Assembly (NCBI GenBank): GCA_947579665.1 | Contig: OX388347.1 | Coordinates: forward strand, 40,308,943-40,372,942 | From: Sympetrum striolatum | Taxonomy: Eukaryota > Arthropoda > Insecta > Odonata > Libellulidae | Direction of reading: 5' to 3' | Length of the DNA stretch: 64,000 nucleotides | In this document: one piece after another, positions 11,216 through 23,573 of the stretch | Position numbering within the stretch: the first letter of the stretch is position 1 | How the letters are laid out: every line of letters starts with the position of its first letter | Translations under genes and position numbers: made by a program | The notes under the pieces: model-generated | Told to the model about the DNA's origin: nothing | Databases searched by the model: none | The model's input: only the letters and a program-made list of their open reading frames with translations

Positions 11216-14200
11216 AAAAAATCATTAGTCCACCCCATAACTGTTGGGAACAAAGCTAAGAAGGAGATATTTTAAGGATTGAAATTAATTTCCTCGGTTT
11301 TGAGCTTAGAATATAGCAATAAGCTCATTTCATAGCTATGCCATTGGATTTAATCAAATTTGACGTATGTGAAGTATTGTTAGCTAAATGATTATTGCAC
11401 AAATGAATTTATTATGATTCTCATATTTTGGAATTATTTTGAAAATCCCCTAATTAACACATATTTCAGAAAGCAATTCTTTACAGCACCACTTACTTTA
11501 ACCTAAAATTGATACGTAGAAAGGAAATGTGTATGCAGATAAGATACAACAGATTTGAATTGAGCGATATTTTATGGCCTGGTCGTTTCTATAACTGTTT
11601 CACACTTAGCGAAAATTATAGTTGATCGCGAGGACATGTTATCCGTTATCTGGGTGTAAGAAATGTGCGGTGTAAGGAATACGAGAAAGTCGCCAGATTA
11701 TGGCCATTTCCAGCGGGAAACGTTGAATTTATCGTAAGTGTGGCTCTCCTTTGATGGCGAATGTGTCATTACCATAACAACCGAGATGATGAATTGTCTC
11801 GAAACTCATAAAAATGAATAAGGTCGCACCTCCGGAAGAGATACGGAACGGCTTCGGTTTCCAATAACAGTATCTCTTGCAAGAGACTTATTTCCCGTGA
11901 CTGTCTTCCAAGAGTTATGCGGGTCTCGTATTTTTTGCATTATACCTAGATTATAAATCAGATTAAATTATCATCTGTTTGTCGCCCTTGTCCAAATTTA
12001 TATTCATGCTGATAGTGCCAGACCCAGTAAAAAAGGTGTAGACTGAAATATAAGTACCTCTATTACCTCCTCGAGGATTAGGGGTGGGCTGTTAATAGAA
12101 ATTTAGTCGATAAATTAGACGTTTAATTCCGTAAATTATTGAGTGAATTCGATAAATTGTTAAAACCGATTTGATTTTATCTTTGGGTTCCGATCATTAT
12201 CTCTACTTTTTGCCCACTGATAATAGTTGACCATTAAATTCAGCTGATTTCAATTACAGGAAGTCAATTAGGAAGTATATGAAAATCAATAACATACGAA
12301 GTATACTAAGTCTATTTATTCGCTTAACTTTAGTACTTAATGTTATTTAGAAGGTGTCTAGTTGATCTTTATTCAATAAGTTTCATCTTCTATACCTTCA
12401 TAATGTTTTTTTATCAGACCTCTCTATCTTTTGTTAGATATTTTTCATTACAACGTAAAGGATGTTAAGTTACTCGGTAATAAAGATTAGCGTTATACTT
12501 AACCGATGTTTGAGTTTCAATCAAGGTAAATGCGGTTTTCGTAATTCCTTATTTTTCGATATGTCCTCCGCAGGTTTTGTAATTTGTTCATGAGGATAAT
12601 AGCTTGAATTTTTTTACCCGTTACATTATCATTGTACGTCATATATTTCAAATTCCCCTGGACAGGGTTATCTTATTACCGTCAAGCTCAACGTTAATTA
12701 TCTCTCTTAAGATTCAATTCTACAAAAATATTGCTAATGTTTCTTCTCGTTACAATCTTTTAAGGATTCTTAGTTGGCATAAATTCTTAATATTTTCTGA
12801 AAGATGGCGATAAAATAATTTTGGGAAATGATTAATCCTCAGAATTAGGTAAAATGTTTGACTTATTCTTGTAGCTCCCTCTTCAACCAATATATACCAT
12901 TATATCCTTTTTTGGGGAAGTAGATTAAGAGCATATATAAATTTGAAGCGTATAGTATAATTTAAATTCCTTCGATGTAAATTCCATGATTGATTCCTGT
13001 CTTCTGACTATTTATATTCGATTTCCTGCGTTTTGTTTTCATTTAAATAAATTCCTGAAATCGTCGTGGAATGTATCTGAAATGTTCGATCTTTTTCCGT
13101 TACCGCACTCTAATTCATGCAGAAGGGAACTTTATCCACCCGGAGCTTATCAGTATTCTACCTCTCTATGTACATATTCCTTTCAAGATCCCCATTTTAA
13201 TATTCTTCCATATCATCATGTAGGTATTTGTGAATTCTAAATATAAAAAAGTGCGAATATGCAGTCGTCAGTCGCTTCCGATTCTCATTTTTTCATCGCT
13301 TTCACTTTTTCTTTTCATGTCAATTTCTATAATTCCGTTTTTCTCCATCTTGAGTTCTACTTCTCCTTTATTATTGCCTTTCAGTTCATTCTTATGGAAT
13401 ACGTATCCTTTTGTGCCCTACGCAGACTTTCGTAAATGTCTTTTTTATACATCTCTTCGTTTCTCTCGACGAAAAAAGTATTTCCTTTCGATACAGAATT
13501 CCGCAAAGCCTCCCACCCGGCGGAAAGAATTTCTGCCGCAAAATACTGCCAATTTCCTCTCCACCCTGATCTCTTCTTTTTCAAATTACCAGATGTTACT
13601 TCGCTGGCTGGGGTTTTTCTCGCTTCCGCCTTCGTTAGTTTCGCTTCCACGCTTTATATACGTACGCTAGATGAGAAAACATCTATTCGTAGGGAGCTGT
13701 TCAATTTCCGTGATTTTTCTGCGTTTGCAATCCAATATTTTGTTTTACTTTATCTTATGTGCTAAGGTCCACTTAGTGAAGGCCGAAATGATTGAATATT
13801 TCACTCAATTTGGGAGTTGAAAAATGGTAATCATAGACTAAAATACTCACAACAATAGAGAAGAATAATTATTATTATTGTTGCAACAATATCATTTTTT
13901 GGGAACCAGCTGATAGGCATTTTCTCCTTAGCAGGACCAAATTTGTGTGTGCAATGGAAATTGCACTATGATGTTCAATTCTTTATATTTTACAATTTAA
14001 GCGAACTTGCAACTTACACGGTCAGATTTATAATAACAAATGATTACATGATTTGAAAAAAAAACAAAAATTTATTATTATTTTATTAGAGACTATTATG
14101 ACTAAACAAAAGATACCATACATTTTTTACTAGAGACCCTGACTATTTAATCGCCAGAGGTAACTAAGTTAGCAGTCAACTGTATTTAAAAAGTTCAAAA

Positions 14201-16690
14201 TTGAAGGTAGAGGTACGGAAATGACTTTAATTTATTTTATTCTCTATTATAATTCAATGAATGTAAAACAGTGTAGGATAAGATGAGTTTGAAACTACGG
14301 AACCTGGTAAAGTGATAGAAATCCACGTTGTTATAGAATTTCATAGTATGAATTCTTTGGAAAGAGAACGAAAGATCAAGATTTATATTTCTCAAGTTTG
14401 GTTTCCATAAATGAGAATGTTTTCTAAATATTATTAATAATTTAAAATTATTTCTATTTAATTAATTATTATGATCATAAATGATTATATCGAGAGACAA
14501 ATTTCAAAGCTTGAGATGCGTTAATGAAGCTAATGAAAGGCCGAGTTGTCAGCAAGATAAGGCTACATGAAGCTTGCACATGACCCCCTCACGGTCTAAA
14601 CTTCGAATCAAGTCTCGTTCAGATTAACGAGGTATGTGTTCGACGTATGAAATTTCATTGATAGCGATGGGAATAGATCCTCTCTATACCTATATAAATA
14701 CTTGAGCCTCATTTCCATCAAGGGGAAATGACTTTCTCAGGCTAATTGTAGTCCAATGTCGAGAAATTCCATTTTGGAATAGCATTTCCCAAACCACACA
14801 GTTCAACCATGGAATTGCATTGAGATTGAATCATACGGTTCTCATAAGCAACAGCTTTAAAGATTGATTTCTTAAAATTCAACAGGGAAATTTAGATTTA
14901 ATTTATGTTGAATATAAATACGCTAACCAAGAAATGACTTATTTTTTCTCTAAATTGATACATGCTAGAAAGGTACGAGTTAAATATTTGACGAATTAAA
15001 TGCTTTTATTGCTAAAATATTCGAATTCAGAGCTGATGAAAATTAAAATGATATAATAGTCAAGATATAAAGTCTATAAGATGACAGAGAAAAAAATTGC
15101 CCGGAAAGCCGTAGATCAAATATAAAGACTAATAACTGAAATAATCAATTATTAAATTAAGTAATATAAATACAATAATTATAATAGAAACTCAACTTAA
15201 GGGCGAGATTGGGACTTACATTTCTTATGCTACAACTAATTTCATAAAAGAGATTTTAGGGATGGAACAAATGAAAAAGAAAGAGAGGGAAATATTTTGT
15301 GGATTTAAAAATAACCTAAGTAACCTAGCATAGACTGCTTTACAAGTTCACGGAAACTATAACATAACGTAGTGGTATATTATACAGCTGATTATATTTT
15401 TAGTATAATGGCATCCTTTGCATTTATCAACTTATCTTGTCTGGGATTACTTTTACTAGATCTAAGGGTGCGTCGTATTCTTCCAATTTTAGCCCTTTTC
15501 TGTGTCGCCTAAATTTCTTAAATCAGACGTAGAATTGGAGAGGCTAACCATTCTTTTCGTCTTTATTTCATATCAGAACCAAAGTGAAACCCTGAAGTGG
15601 CGCTATATTCTCCTTTATTTGAGTTAGTGACGTGAAGGGCATGTGACCCTTTGCTAAATTTCGCAGTAGAAGTCCGAGTTGGAGCTGCTGCCTTCCATTA
15701 TGCGTGCGTAAGGATTTTGAATTGTGAATGGAATCACTCCCTCGACGATCGTGCTAGGATACAGTCTCTCGGCGCCGTAAAATGAGATGAAATAGTTGAG
15801 ACCTAGATGAGAAGTGGAGACCAACATGATGTTACGTGAGCAAGAAATTTTTAAACTATATAATGGTGTACTAAGGAAAGAAAGGATTTTTTCGTTGTTT
15901 TTGTTGGCAAGATATTTGGAAGATGTTTTTCAATTGCTATTTGTGATAGAAAGAATTTTATTTGTGTGAGAGAAAAAACTACCATTTCCGAAATTCACGA
16001 ATTTTGTTGAACAAAATAGATGTTAACCTAAATTTTCGGATTATTTTTTCAGGATGGAAGTCGCCTACACAATTTTTTCTAAATATGAGAATATTTTTCG
16101 TTAAGCTTCTCATAAGTTGATGAATCTTTGCTCAAAGCTTCCATACATTAATGTAGGGGCTTAGTTTAAAAATGCTTCTTTCTACATATAAATTCTCGAA
16201 GCTGTAAATAGTTTTTACAATAATGATAGGAAATCGGGAGTCAACATTAAGAGCCTTGAAATGTTTCTCAATTAACTTTATATATGAGTAACCTCTGTCG
16301 GACTTGAACTAACAAACGTCAATATTACTATGTAGAAAGTGGTCATAAGTGAAAAATTCTGGAAGAATACCTCAAAACCAATTTAGATAAGAACCTCCGT
16401 AGCCAAAAAGCATCGAAAATTCATACCGAAGACTCCCCGAACTTCATTAGCTTAAATATCATATCGCGGCGGGTAAAAAGAAATCCTCTATTTTTGGCTG
16501 TGAAAGCTGACCTTTGTACATTCAAAAGGAATCGAAAAGCGGATCTTTCCGAAAAGGGGGATCATCGAAGCAGTCGTCACAGCCTTAAGAAACGCCTGAA
16601 TAGGAAGCTCTATTTGAAATATCCTTTGAGTATAAAAGAAGCGGAACCGAGTTAAATTCAAATACCGAACCCTGCGTTAAAGAATAGCGC
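11216..16690. other. Non-coding, AT-rich
   Basis: No supported gene. A GC-richer patch at about 11620-11930 and another near 15590-15830 contrast with AT-rich flanks but have no exon-like frame. Pyrimidine-rich sequence at about 13240-13650 gives overlapping ORFs on both strands with no recognisable product. Confidence 0.5.
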
Positions 16691-17470
16691 GGTACTTTAA
16701 TTCCTATATTTTCAATGGAGCGCACCATTCATTTTAATTTCCCATCACTTCACTCCCACGAGAAAGGTGAAAGCCCCCATTTCCTACCCCTTATCGCGCC
16801 CCCTGTTTATTTTCTGATTGGGACTCTTTTCTCGGGTTATCCTTCTTCCGTCCTCCCACATCAGCGCAGCCTTCTCGGAAAATCTTATTCCTCGCAATCG
16901 AAAAATAAAATCTTTTTTGAATGGGGATCCACCATCTAAAAAGCCTCCTTTGCCAACTTATGGATCTAGTCGAGCTTGCAGATGGAATAGTTCCCCCACC
17001 TCAACACTAATAATCTTTCAAAAAAGTTCCCATTTGCATCTATATCCATCCGCGGGCTTTATTACACCCTGTCCCAGGCCTTTCATCCGATTCCTCTCCT
17101 CTAATTCTATTTTAATTTCATTCGCCGCCGCTAGAGTTCTTTCATTTAATTCTCCTAATATCTCTCTCGCATCTCCCGACGCTTTCTTCCCATTCATTCC
17201 GTTCCTATCGTCCAAATTCCTCGCGTTCCGAATCTCGCCTCGCATCATCTCTGCTTTTAATCCGCATTGCCTCATATGCCTTTAAATACCGTCGTTTTCT
17301 ATAGGTTTGATTTCCATCTTCTCAATCGATCAAACGCTTCATGCAGGGATGAAACCATAGAGCGTACTTTCCTCGGATCCAAAAGGATGGAGGTCTCCAT
17401 GGGAACATTCGAGCCGAAATATATGCCGTATAAATTACACCTGGCTCTTTTGAAAGCTTTGAGCTTTTAA
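16691..17470. other. Pyrimidine-rich GC-enriched block
   Basis: The plus strand is dominated by C and T (repeated CCTC, TTCC, TCTC) from about 16740 to 17290. This produces a 155-codon serine- and proline-rich plus frame and a competing minus frame. Neither has domain character, and the composition alone accounts for them. No exon boundaries are convincing. Confidence 0.45.
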
Positions 17471-20400
17471 AAGAACTCTTAAGAATATTGAACCGGTGGA
17501 TGGACTTCCTTAGGATGACTTATTAATAAATTCAAGGTATTGAAATAGTTGATATCGTTCAAGGAAGAACAAATACCTGGGCTGATTTTGCTTTCAAAAT
17601 TTAAAACCATTTTAAATATTGAGTTTGATTAATAAAATCGTACTGAATAATGATGAATAAAATATTTCCTTCTGGAGGAATTTTAAAAAGAATTAACGCG
17701 AGGTTACTAAAACGTATAAAAGCAATTCAATTTGATTACCTGTTTAAATTAGAGATGTGGTTTAACTTATACTAAGAAGTTCCTCAAATTTAAATCCTAA
17801 ATGTACAGTCTATAACGCTATATTCTGAAAATTTCTCCTTTGATGCGAAATTAAAATAAATACAACCCGTCTACGAAGATATCCTTATTTCCAGGTCTTA
17901 ATTAGTCAAATAATTTTACCGTATAAATAGTTTTCGACAAAATTTGATATATTTCTGTATTAAATCCAACAATGTGCTATTTTAGGCAACAACTTTTCTT
18001 TGGTTCACTTGGTTTACTTGGTCCCTTTAGTTATTTCAGTTGCTACGTTTTCCGACGTTCTTGCTTTATTTTGTCTTCTATACTCTCAAGTTTATCTTAA
18101 AACACATTTTACAACAAGGTTAGCGAGAACATTATAATTGAAGGAAAATAGTATGAACTAGCCTGTGCACATATAGGGCAATTATATAACGTCATCCGAT
18201 TTTGATTAATTCTGTGTTCTTTTGGCAAACAAGTTGTGGGTGACTCAAAGGGCCTTATTATTCATTATACGATTTAATTAATTTACACTACTCCCCAATT
18301 CATAAATGCTAAAATAATTGTGCGAAAGGCTGTTACATTTATCTATGGAACCGGTTAAAACAATACAAAAAGGAATGTATTTTCCATGTAACTGTCAAAA
18401 TATATTATATGTATAAATTACATATTATTTATATTACATATTCTACTCAAATTTGTTATTACATAATGGATGGAAATTTACTTCTACGTGATTTCGGCGT
18501 TGAGTTAAATAATGATTGGTTTTCATACTCATATTTAAAAAGAATTTAATTGTAATATGTAAAGTAAATATAAGTAATCAGTGAATTTTCACACCTTATA
18601 TTTATTTTTGCTTTGATAGCTTGCTGTTATATATATACCTGTATTATAACTCTTTTCGCTGTGTCGAATATAATTCGTTACAAATTCATTTTTATCTCGT
18701 ATGTTTAATTTAATTAATAAGGCTGAAATCATCCGGAGGTACTAAAGCATATAATTTAGGGGCACCATGATTTATGCTTCTCCTGCTATAAATAGCGTAA
18801 CTTGATGATAATGTCTTGAAGCTATCATATAAAGGTTCCCTTGTACATAGTTGGAACATGGGAGAGATTAATGGAACTTTAAACAGCCCACGTTAGTATC
18901 TAACTACGGTAGCTTTGTAAATAACTTCGTGGAAACAGTAGCATTACCAAGCGAAAAATTATTTATAACAGCCTCACCAGCGGTCCTTAGCGAAGGTTAA
19001 GGAGGAGCATAGCAGGTGTAGTTTTCCAGGTTCATGAATAAGAGCATGTCTCCCGCTTTACGATCTTGGAAATATATGGAAGTATTCGCAGTGTCTTGCG
19101 GTGGCAACTGTGTACGCTCTGAGCCTAAGCATAATAGTGTTCAGTATGCATGACTTTGCGTGATGGAAGTAAAATAACAGTCCCATTCCGGTTGCCATTA
19201 TGTGGAAGTTCTCGCATCTGAAACAATATGGCTGCGATTGATGGAATTCTACGGCTGAAAATTTCAGTGAAGATAAGTAAGTGGAAATTTGTTGAAAGAT
19301 ATTTACGTTGAACGAATTGCTAGAAATTTATATTTGTCACGGCAATGTGCTTCACTTCCATTGAGATATAAATAATTATTTATTTCATATCAGGATAAGA
19401 GAATACACTAAGTTGAAAGGAAATGGTAACAATGAAGGAAAAATTTTAATATCGGTATGCTCCTTAGTAACATTTGCCCTTCGTTTTTCGCCAAAGTAAC
19501 AATTTTGAAGCTTTGGATGACGCTATTCTTAAAAACGACATTTATTAGGTTTAAATTTAAGGAAATTGGGTCAATCAATAATTATTTTAGATAAGTTGTT
19601 AATTTGTTTTCATTTTACATTTTTCTCTCCAATGGTAAACTGTTTAAGATAAACATGTACAAGGGCTCAAAGTTTTCTTCTTGAATAATTTTAAGGCATT
19701 TATGTCCAACCATCATGATTTATTATGTTACTAAATTATTTGAAGGTAACTTAAAGGTCCATCCTAAAAGATTATTTATAGGTAGATTAAGAAAGTGATG
19801 GTTTTGTCTAAAATTAAAAATAAATTTCAACTTAAATGTAATCGACGAATATTTCCCGCTTAATTTTTCTGAATAAGCAACTATTTAAAATTTTTGAACT
19901 GTAATTGTTCCAATAATAATAATGTGTCATTAAATTGCTTCATATTTTAACATTACACACGCTTTTCAAATTATAACTTAATTTGCACAAATTGATTCTA
20001 TAGGATCGGAAACTTTAGGTGGTTAGTCAAGAAGTAAATGTAAATTTTACAAAGGTTATATTGTTAGGGTCTTGATATTTGAGAAGGGGAAAGAAAGTAC
20101 ATGATGTTTTCTTTCTTAGCTTAAGTTTAACTTGGGTATAATCCATAAATTTTTGAGTTCGTGATAGATCAAAGTATTAACCTTGAGCCAAAACATACAG
20201 CAATTTACTACTGTTTACATACGACATTTTACTGAGCTTACCTATTTGTCATTATGTGAAACAAAAATGGCTTTTGGGCCTTCATGGAGTACCTTTTGTA
20301 GAACCTACATTTGTTGCCCCGACGACGTATTCGAGAATTCTCTTCGAAAAATATTTTAGCATCAACTAGCTTTTAACTCCTTGTACACTTTGGGGTATAA

Positions 20401-20479
20401 ATCCATCTTTTCGGTGCGCCGTGTAAAAAAAATCCCATCTCGGGGATTAGCATTCGCCCCTCCACTCTAGTTATCCTTT
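17471..20479. other. Non-coding, AT-rich
   Basis: No open frame of note. A moderately GC-richer stretch at about 18880-19260 interrupts otherwise AT-rich sequence and could be regulatory. Nothing further is visible. Confidence 0.5.
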
Positions 20480-22289
20480 CAAAATGTTCCGTAAGTGGCA
20501 TCCGGTGTCTCTCTTAACCTCCTCTCCTATAAATCCTTTATCCGTCTTTTTTCCTCTCGCCTCACGCAGTTGCGTTTCCCTTAACGCTCCATCAGCTCAC
20601 GATTTATATACCATTCGAAAACCCAGCTTGTTATTCCCCTCCCTACCCATTATTCTCCCGCTCTGTTCATCTCTCCTCCTTTTTTACACCCCTGTTTACT
20701 CTCTCTCCCGATCTTTCCTCTGCTTCTCCCTCCTCATCCGATATGTTTCTCACCTCCGTCCTCCTCGACGTGGAAGGTGTATCCCTCACTGTCTCTCATA
20801 CCCGTTCCGCCTTCGAGTCCATAAAGGTTTCCCATCTTCGACCTCTTTTAAAAACTCCGGAGGTAATCCTACTAATTCGAGCCCATTTGCGAGAAACAAA
20901 TGTCAGGGTGATATTGCGTGGAGGATGCTAAATGATTCATTCGGAGGGGTAGGAACGTATCTGTTATTCCCGCAACGAATGGAGTAACGGAAGGGAATTT
21001 TGGAAACGAATATAATCTTAAATCTGCTGTTTTATTTGCATCAACTGGAATATCAAAATTTTAAATCTACCTACTTAGTTTATTATCATTATTCTACTTT
21101 AATCCAAATATTTCTTACAATGAAAGTGCTTCTGGATAGCCAAGACGGTAGCTTGTTCGTTTTCGTTGAAAGCTGTACCGGGTTCGATTCCCAAGAGTGG
21201 CATATACGCGCGGAATTAAAGCGAAAGCTGTCAAAGCAGTTTTAAAATACTATAATAATGGAGAATAGTGAGATTGATTTAACTCAAGAAAACGAACTTA
21301 TAAAATCTAAATTCGTTTTCTTATCGATTTATATAAAAAGATAAAGTATAATAACAATACCAATCAACTTACGTGAGCCGTAGATAATATCACATTACAT
21401 CTGTACATGAAAACAGTTATAAAGATTTTTCAATTAAGAATTGATACACTTTCAGCCATAATTCTAAATTTATAATAACATTAGAATATAAACGTGTCTA
21501 GAATAAAATCAACAATAATTCATATAAATACAGAAAAAACGAAAAATTAAAAACATGCGTAAGAACAGAGGAAAGATCATAACCAACGTGATCTATGATA
21601 ATCCGGAAATAAGATGAAGGGGAATTTAAAGTCTCCATGCTATACTTAAAAATACAGGAAATTAATGTAGATGTAAATTTATTATTTAGAAAGATTATTA
21701 TGGTAAATCTGCAATAGAAATTACATTCGAAGGATAAAGTATCAGGTTCTTAAAGTACCAGCAGACGTCTTGTGAAAATTCCATTCACAGAATTTCACGC
21801 TAATGATAACACTAGGATTTTTCCCAATAGAGACGGACAAACATGAAGTCATAAATATCTTCCTTTATTTAGCGATCTCCAATATTTCCAAGGCCCTTTT
21901 TCATCTTCACCTTGTTTTCGTCAGACCGCCTCGGAAAGGACCAGCCGAAACCTTTTCCTCTCTCCCGTCTAAACACTTCGTTCCTCGCAACGGCTTTGGA
22001 GCCAATTCCTCCTTTCCTTTTACACCGCTCGGGAATCCCGATACTTCATCCCCTCAGACGCTCTTTACACCTTCCTATCACTACTTCCTCACAAACCATT
22101 TACTCCGCCTAACCTCTTCCGTGGCAATACATGCCCAAACTATTCAGAAGATTCCTCCCGCTCTCTTCGGAGAAAATCATCCGGTTTCATCCTTCTCAGT
22201 ATACGACGAACCCGCCCTCATCCACTCTGTTTCTGGGGATCCGAAATAAAAAGATACCTATACTCCGTCTCTTTCTTCTTTTTCTTACT
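20480..22289. other. Two pyrimidine-rich blocks separated by AT-rich DNA
   Basis: Blocks at about 20480-20870 and 21890-22290 are C+T-rich on the plus strand and carry long overlapping plus frames (167 and 148 codons) rich in S, P, L and F. These are the residues that C+T-rich codons encode. I see no motifs or splice architecture. The middle (about 21240-21800) is AT-rich and empty. Confidence 0.45.
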
Positions 22290-22360
22290 TCTTTTCTCCC
22301 TTATACATGCGCCTTCTTCTCCCTTATACAAGCGCCTTTTTCTCCCTTGTACATGCATTC
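22290..22360. repeat. Minisatellite, about 23-bp unit, three copies
   Basis: Three consecutive units share the core TTCTCCCTTATACATGCGC with small changes. The third copy has CTTGTACATGCATTC. The array runs directly into a larger direct repeat. Confidence 0.7.
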
Positions 22361-22636
22361 ATGTCTTCGGCTGACTGTAAGAGTTTGTACACGCTGAAAT
22401 ATACTAGCCCTAACGCTTTCAGAACATATGTTGCAGACTGCAGGACAGAAATAGCCCTCTTGGCAGTAATATTCCGCGTGTATTGATAGAATTTGCATAT
22501 ACATGCTGATACACGAGTGCATGGCTTCGACTGGCTGTAAGAGATGGTACAAACTGAAGTGTATTATCCCTAACGCTTTCAAGACGCATGTTCCAAACTA
22601 CAAGATAGGAATAGTACTCTTGGTAATAATAAGGTT
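22353..22636. repeat. Direct repeat, about 160-bp period, two units
   Basis: The blocks CTGTAAGAG, GTACA, CTGAA, CCCTAACGCTTTC and CTCTTGG occur in the same order in both units, offset by about 160 bp. Divergence is moderate, so this is an old tandem duplication. It has no coding character. Confidence 0.65.
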
Positions 22637-22721
22637 ATGGACCAGACCTTTTGCACCGAAATCAAATAAAAATAAATTCAACAGTGTGGTAGTTTACTGT
22701 GTTATTTTCCCATAACCTTAT
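22629..22721. mobile_element. Small inverted-repeat element (MITE-like)
   Basis: Perfect 12-bp inverted ends (ATAAGGTTATGG and its complement) bound 93 bp, with TAATA or TAAT sequence outside. The size and structure resemble a very small non-autonomous DNA transposon or a simple palindrome. No target duplication longer than a few bases can be shown. Confidence 0.35.
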
Positions 22722-22968
22722 AATGTCCTTCCACGAAGTACGTCCTGACATAATAGAATTTACTTGGTAATAAAATTCAATGATAGGTTTCGCACTACTG
22801 GATTCGAGAGTGTTTAAGTGTAATAAAGTTATCATGTATTTTATCGGTAAATTTTTGATATTCATAATTTATCGGATAAGAATTGTAAAATAATGCATTC
22901 ATAACCCGAACTGACCCATGTAAAGAAAACTCGATATATTTTCCAATGATTAACTCTAACGATTTAAA

Positions 22969-23064
22969 TTTACTATAAAAATATGTAATGAACTATAGAT
23001 TTAGCAGATAAAATCAAAATAGTTCAATATTTGTGTAATACGACCAATATATTTTTATGGTAAA
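22969..23064. repeat. AT-rich inverted repeat
   Basis: Sixteen-base arms (TTTACYATAAAAATAT and its complement, one mismatch) are separated by about 64 bp. In sequence this AT-rich such arms may arise by chance. It could form a hairpin or be a decayed MITE. Confidence 0.35.
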
Positions 23065-23494
23065 ATCTATCAGATTTCTCACGAAAAAGAAGTTTATTCT
23101 TATTCATCGAATATTGTTGTCAAAACAAGAAAAATTTCGATATACAATGTGAATTTACTTCTTTTAATTCCTTTCTTATATGGTTATATATAATTAATCC
23201 GCCAGTATATCTGTAAAATACGTATTATATACATATAAGTACTTAGGGAACTTGAATGTAAGAGATTAATCATCTAAAATGAGGATAATGTATTTAGTTG
23301 CAATTGAAATGGGTCGGAGCCGGCAATTCGGTATATTTACAAATGGGACTCTCAGAAAAATATGATTATGAGCCATTCAACTTTAAGGAGTAACCCGAGT
23401 AAATAATGTGTTAAGGTAGTAGCAATTATTCTTTAGCATTCATATATTCGGTTTCATCTTCATTGAAATTATTATGATTTTTCTTTTCTTTTAG

Positions 23495-23573
23495 GCATTC
23501 TCCAATAGAAGCTGCTGAACGTATCAGAAAGAAAGGCTCAATGGACAAATACGGTTTGGTGTTAAATCTTAAG
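23495..23573 (+). CDS. Internal exon of an unidentified protein
   Basis: A typical internal exon: a long pyrimidine tract and acceptor (TTTTCTTTTCTTTTAG) precede it and a donor (AAG|GTTAGT) follows. One base completes an upstream codon, then 26 uninterrupted codons end on a codon boundary (phase 2 in, phase 0 out). The peptide is strongly protein-like, HSPIEAAERIRKKG then SMDKYGLVLNLK: a charged amphipathic stretch followed by a hydrophobic strand. I do not recognise the family. Flanks are AT-rich with many stops, so the open frame is confined to the exon. Its 5' phase fits the candidate exon ending at 3602, about 19.9 kb upstream. No following exon is recognised in the window, so the gene probably continues outside it or in small exons I missed. 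Confidence 0.6.

Noticed and set aside
11470..11624. Open frame of about 50 codons directly after a CATATTTCAG acceptor
   Set aside because: There is no donor before the stop and the peptide has no recognisable character.
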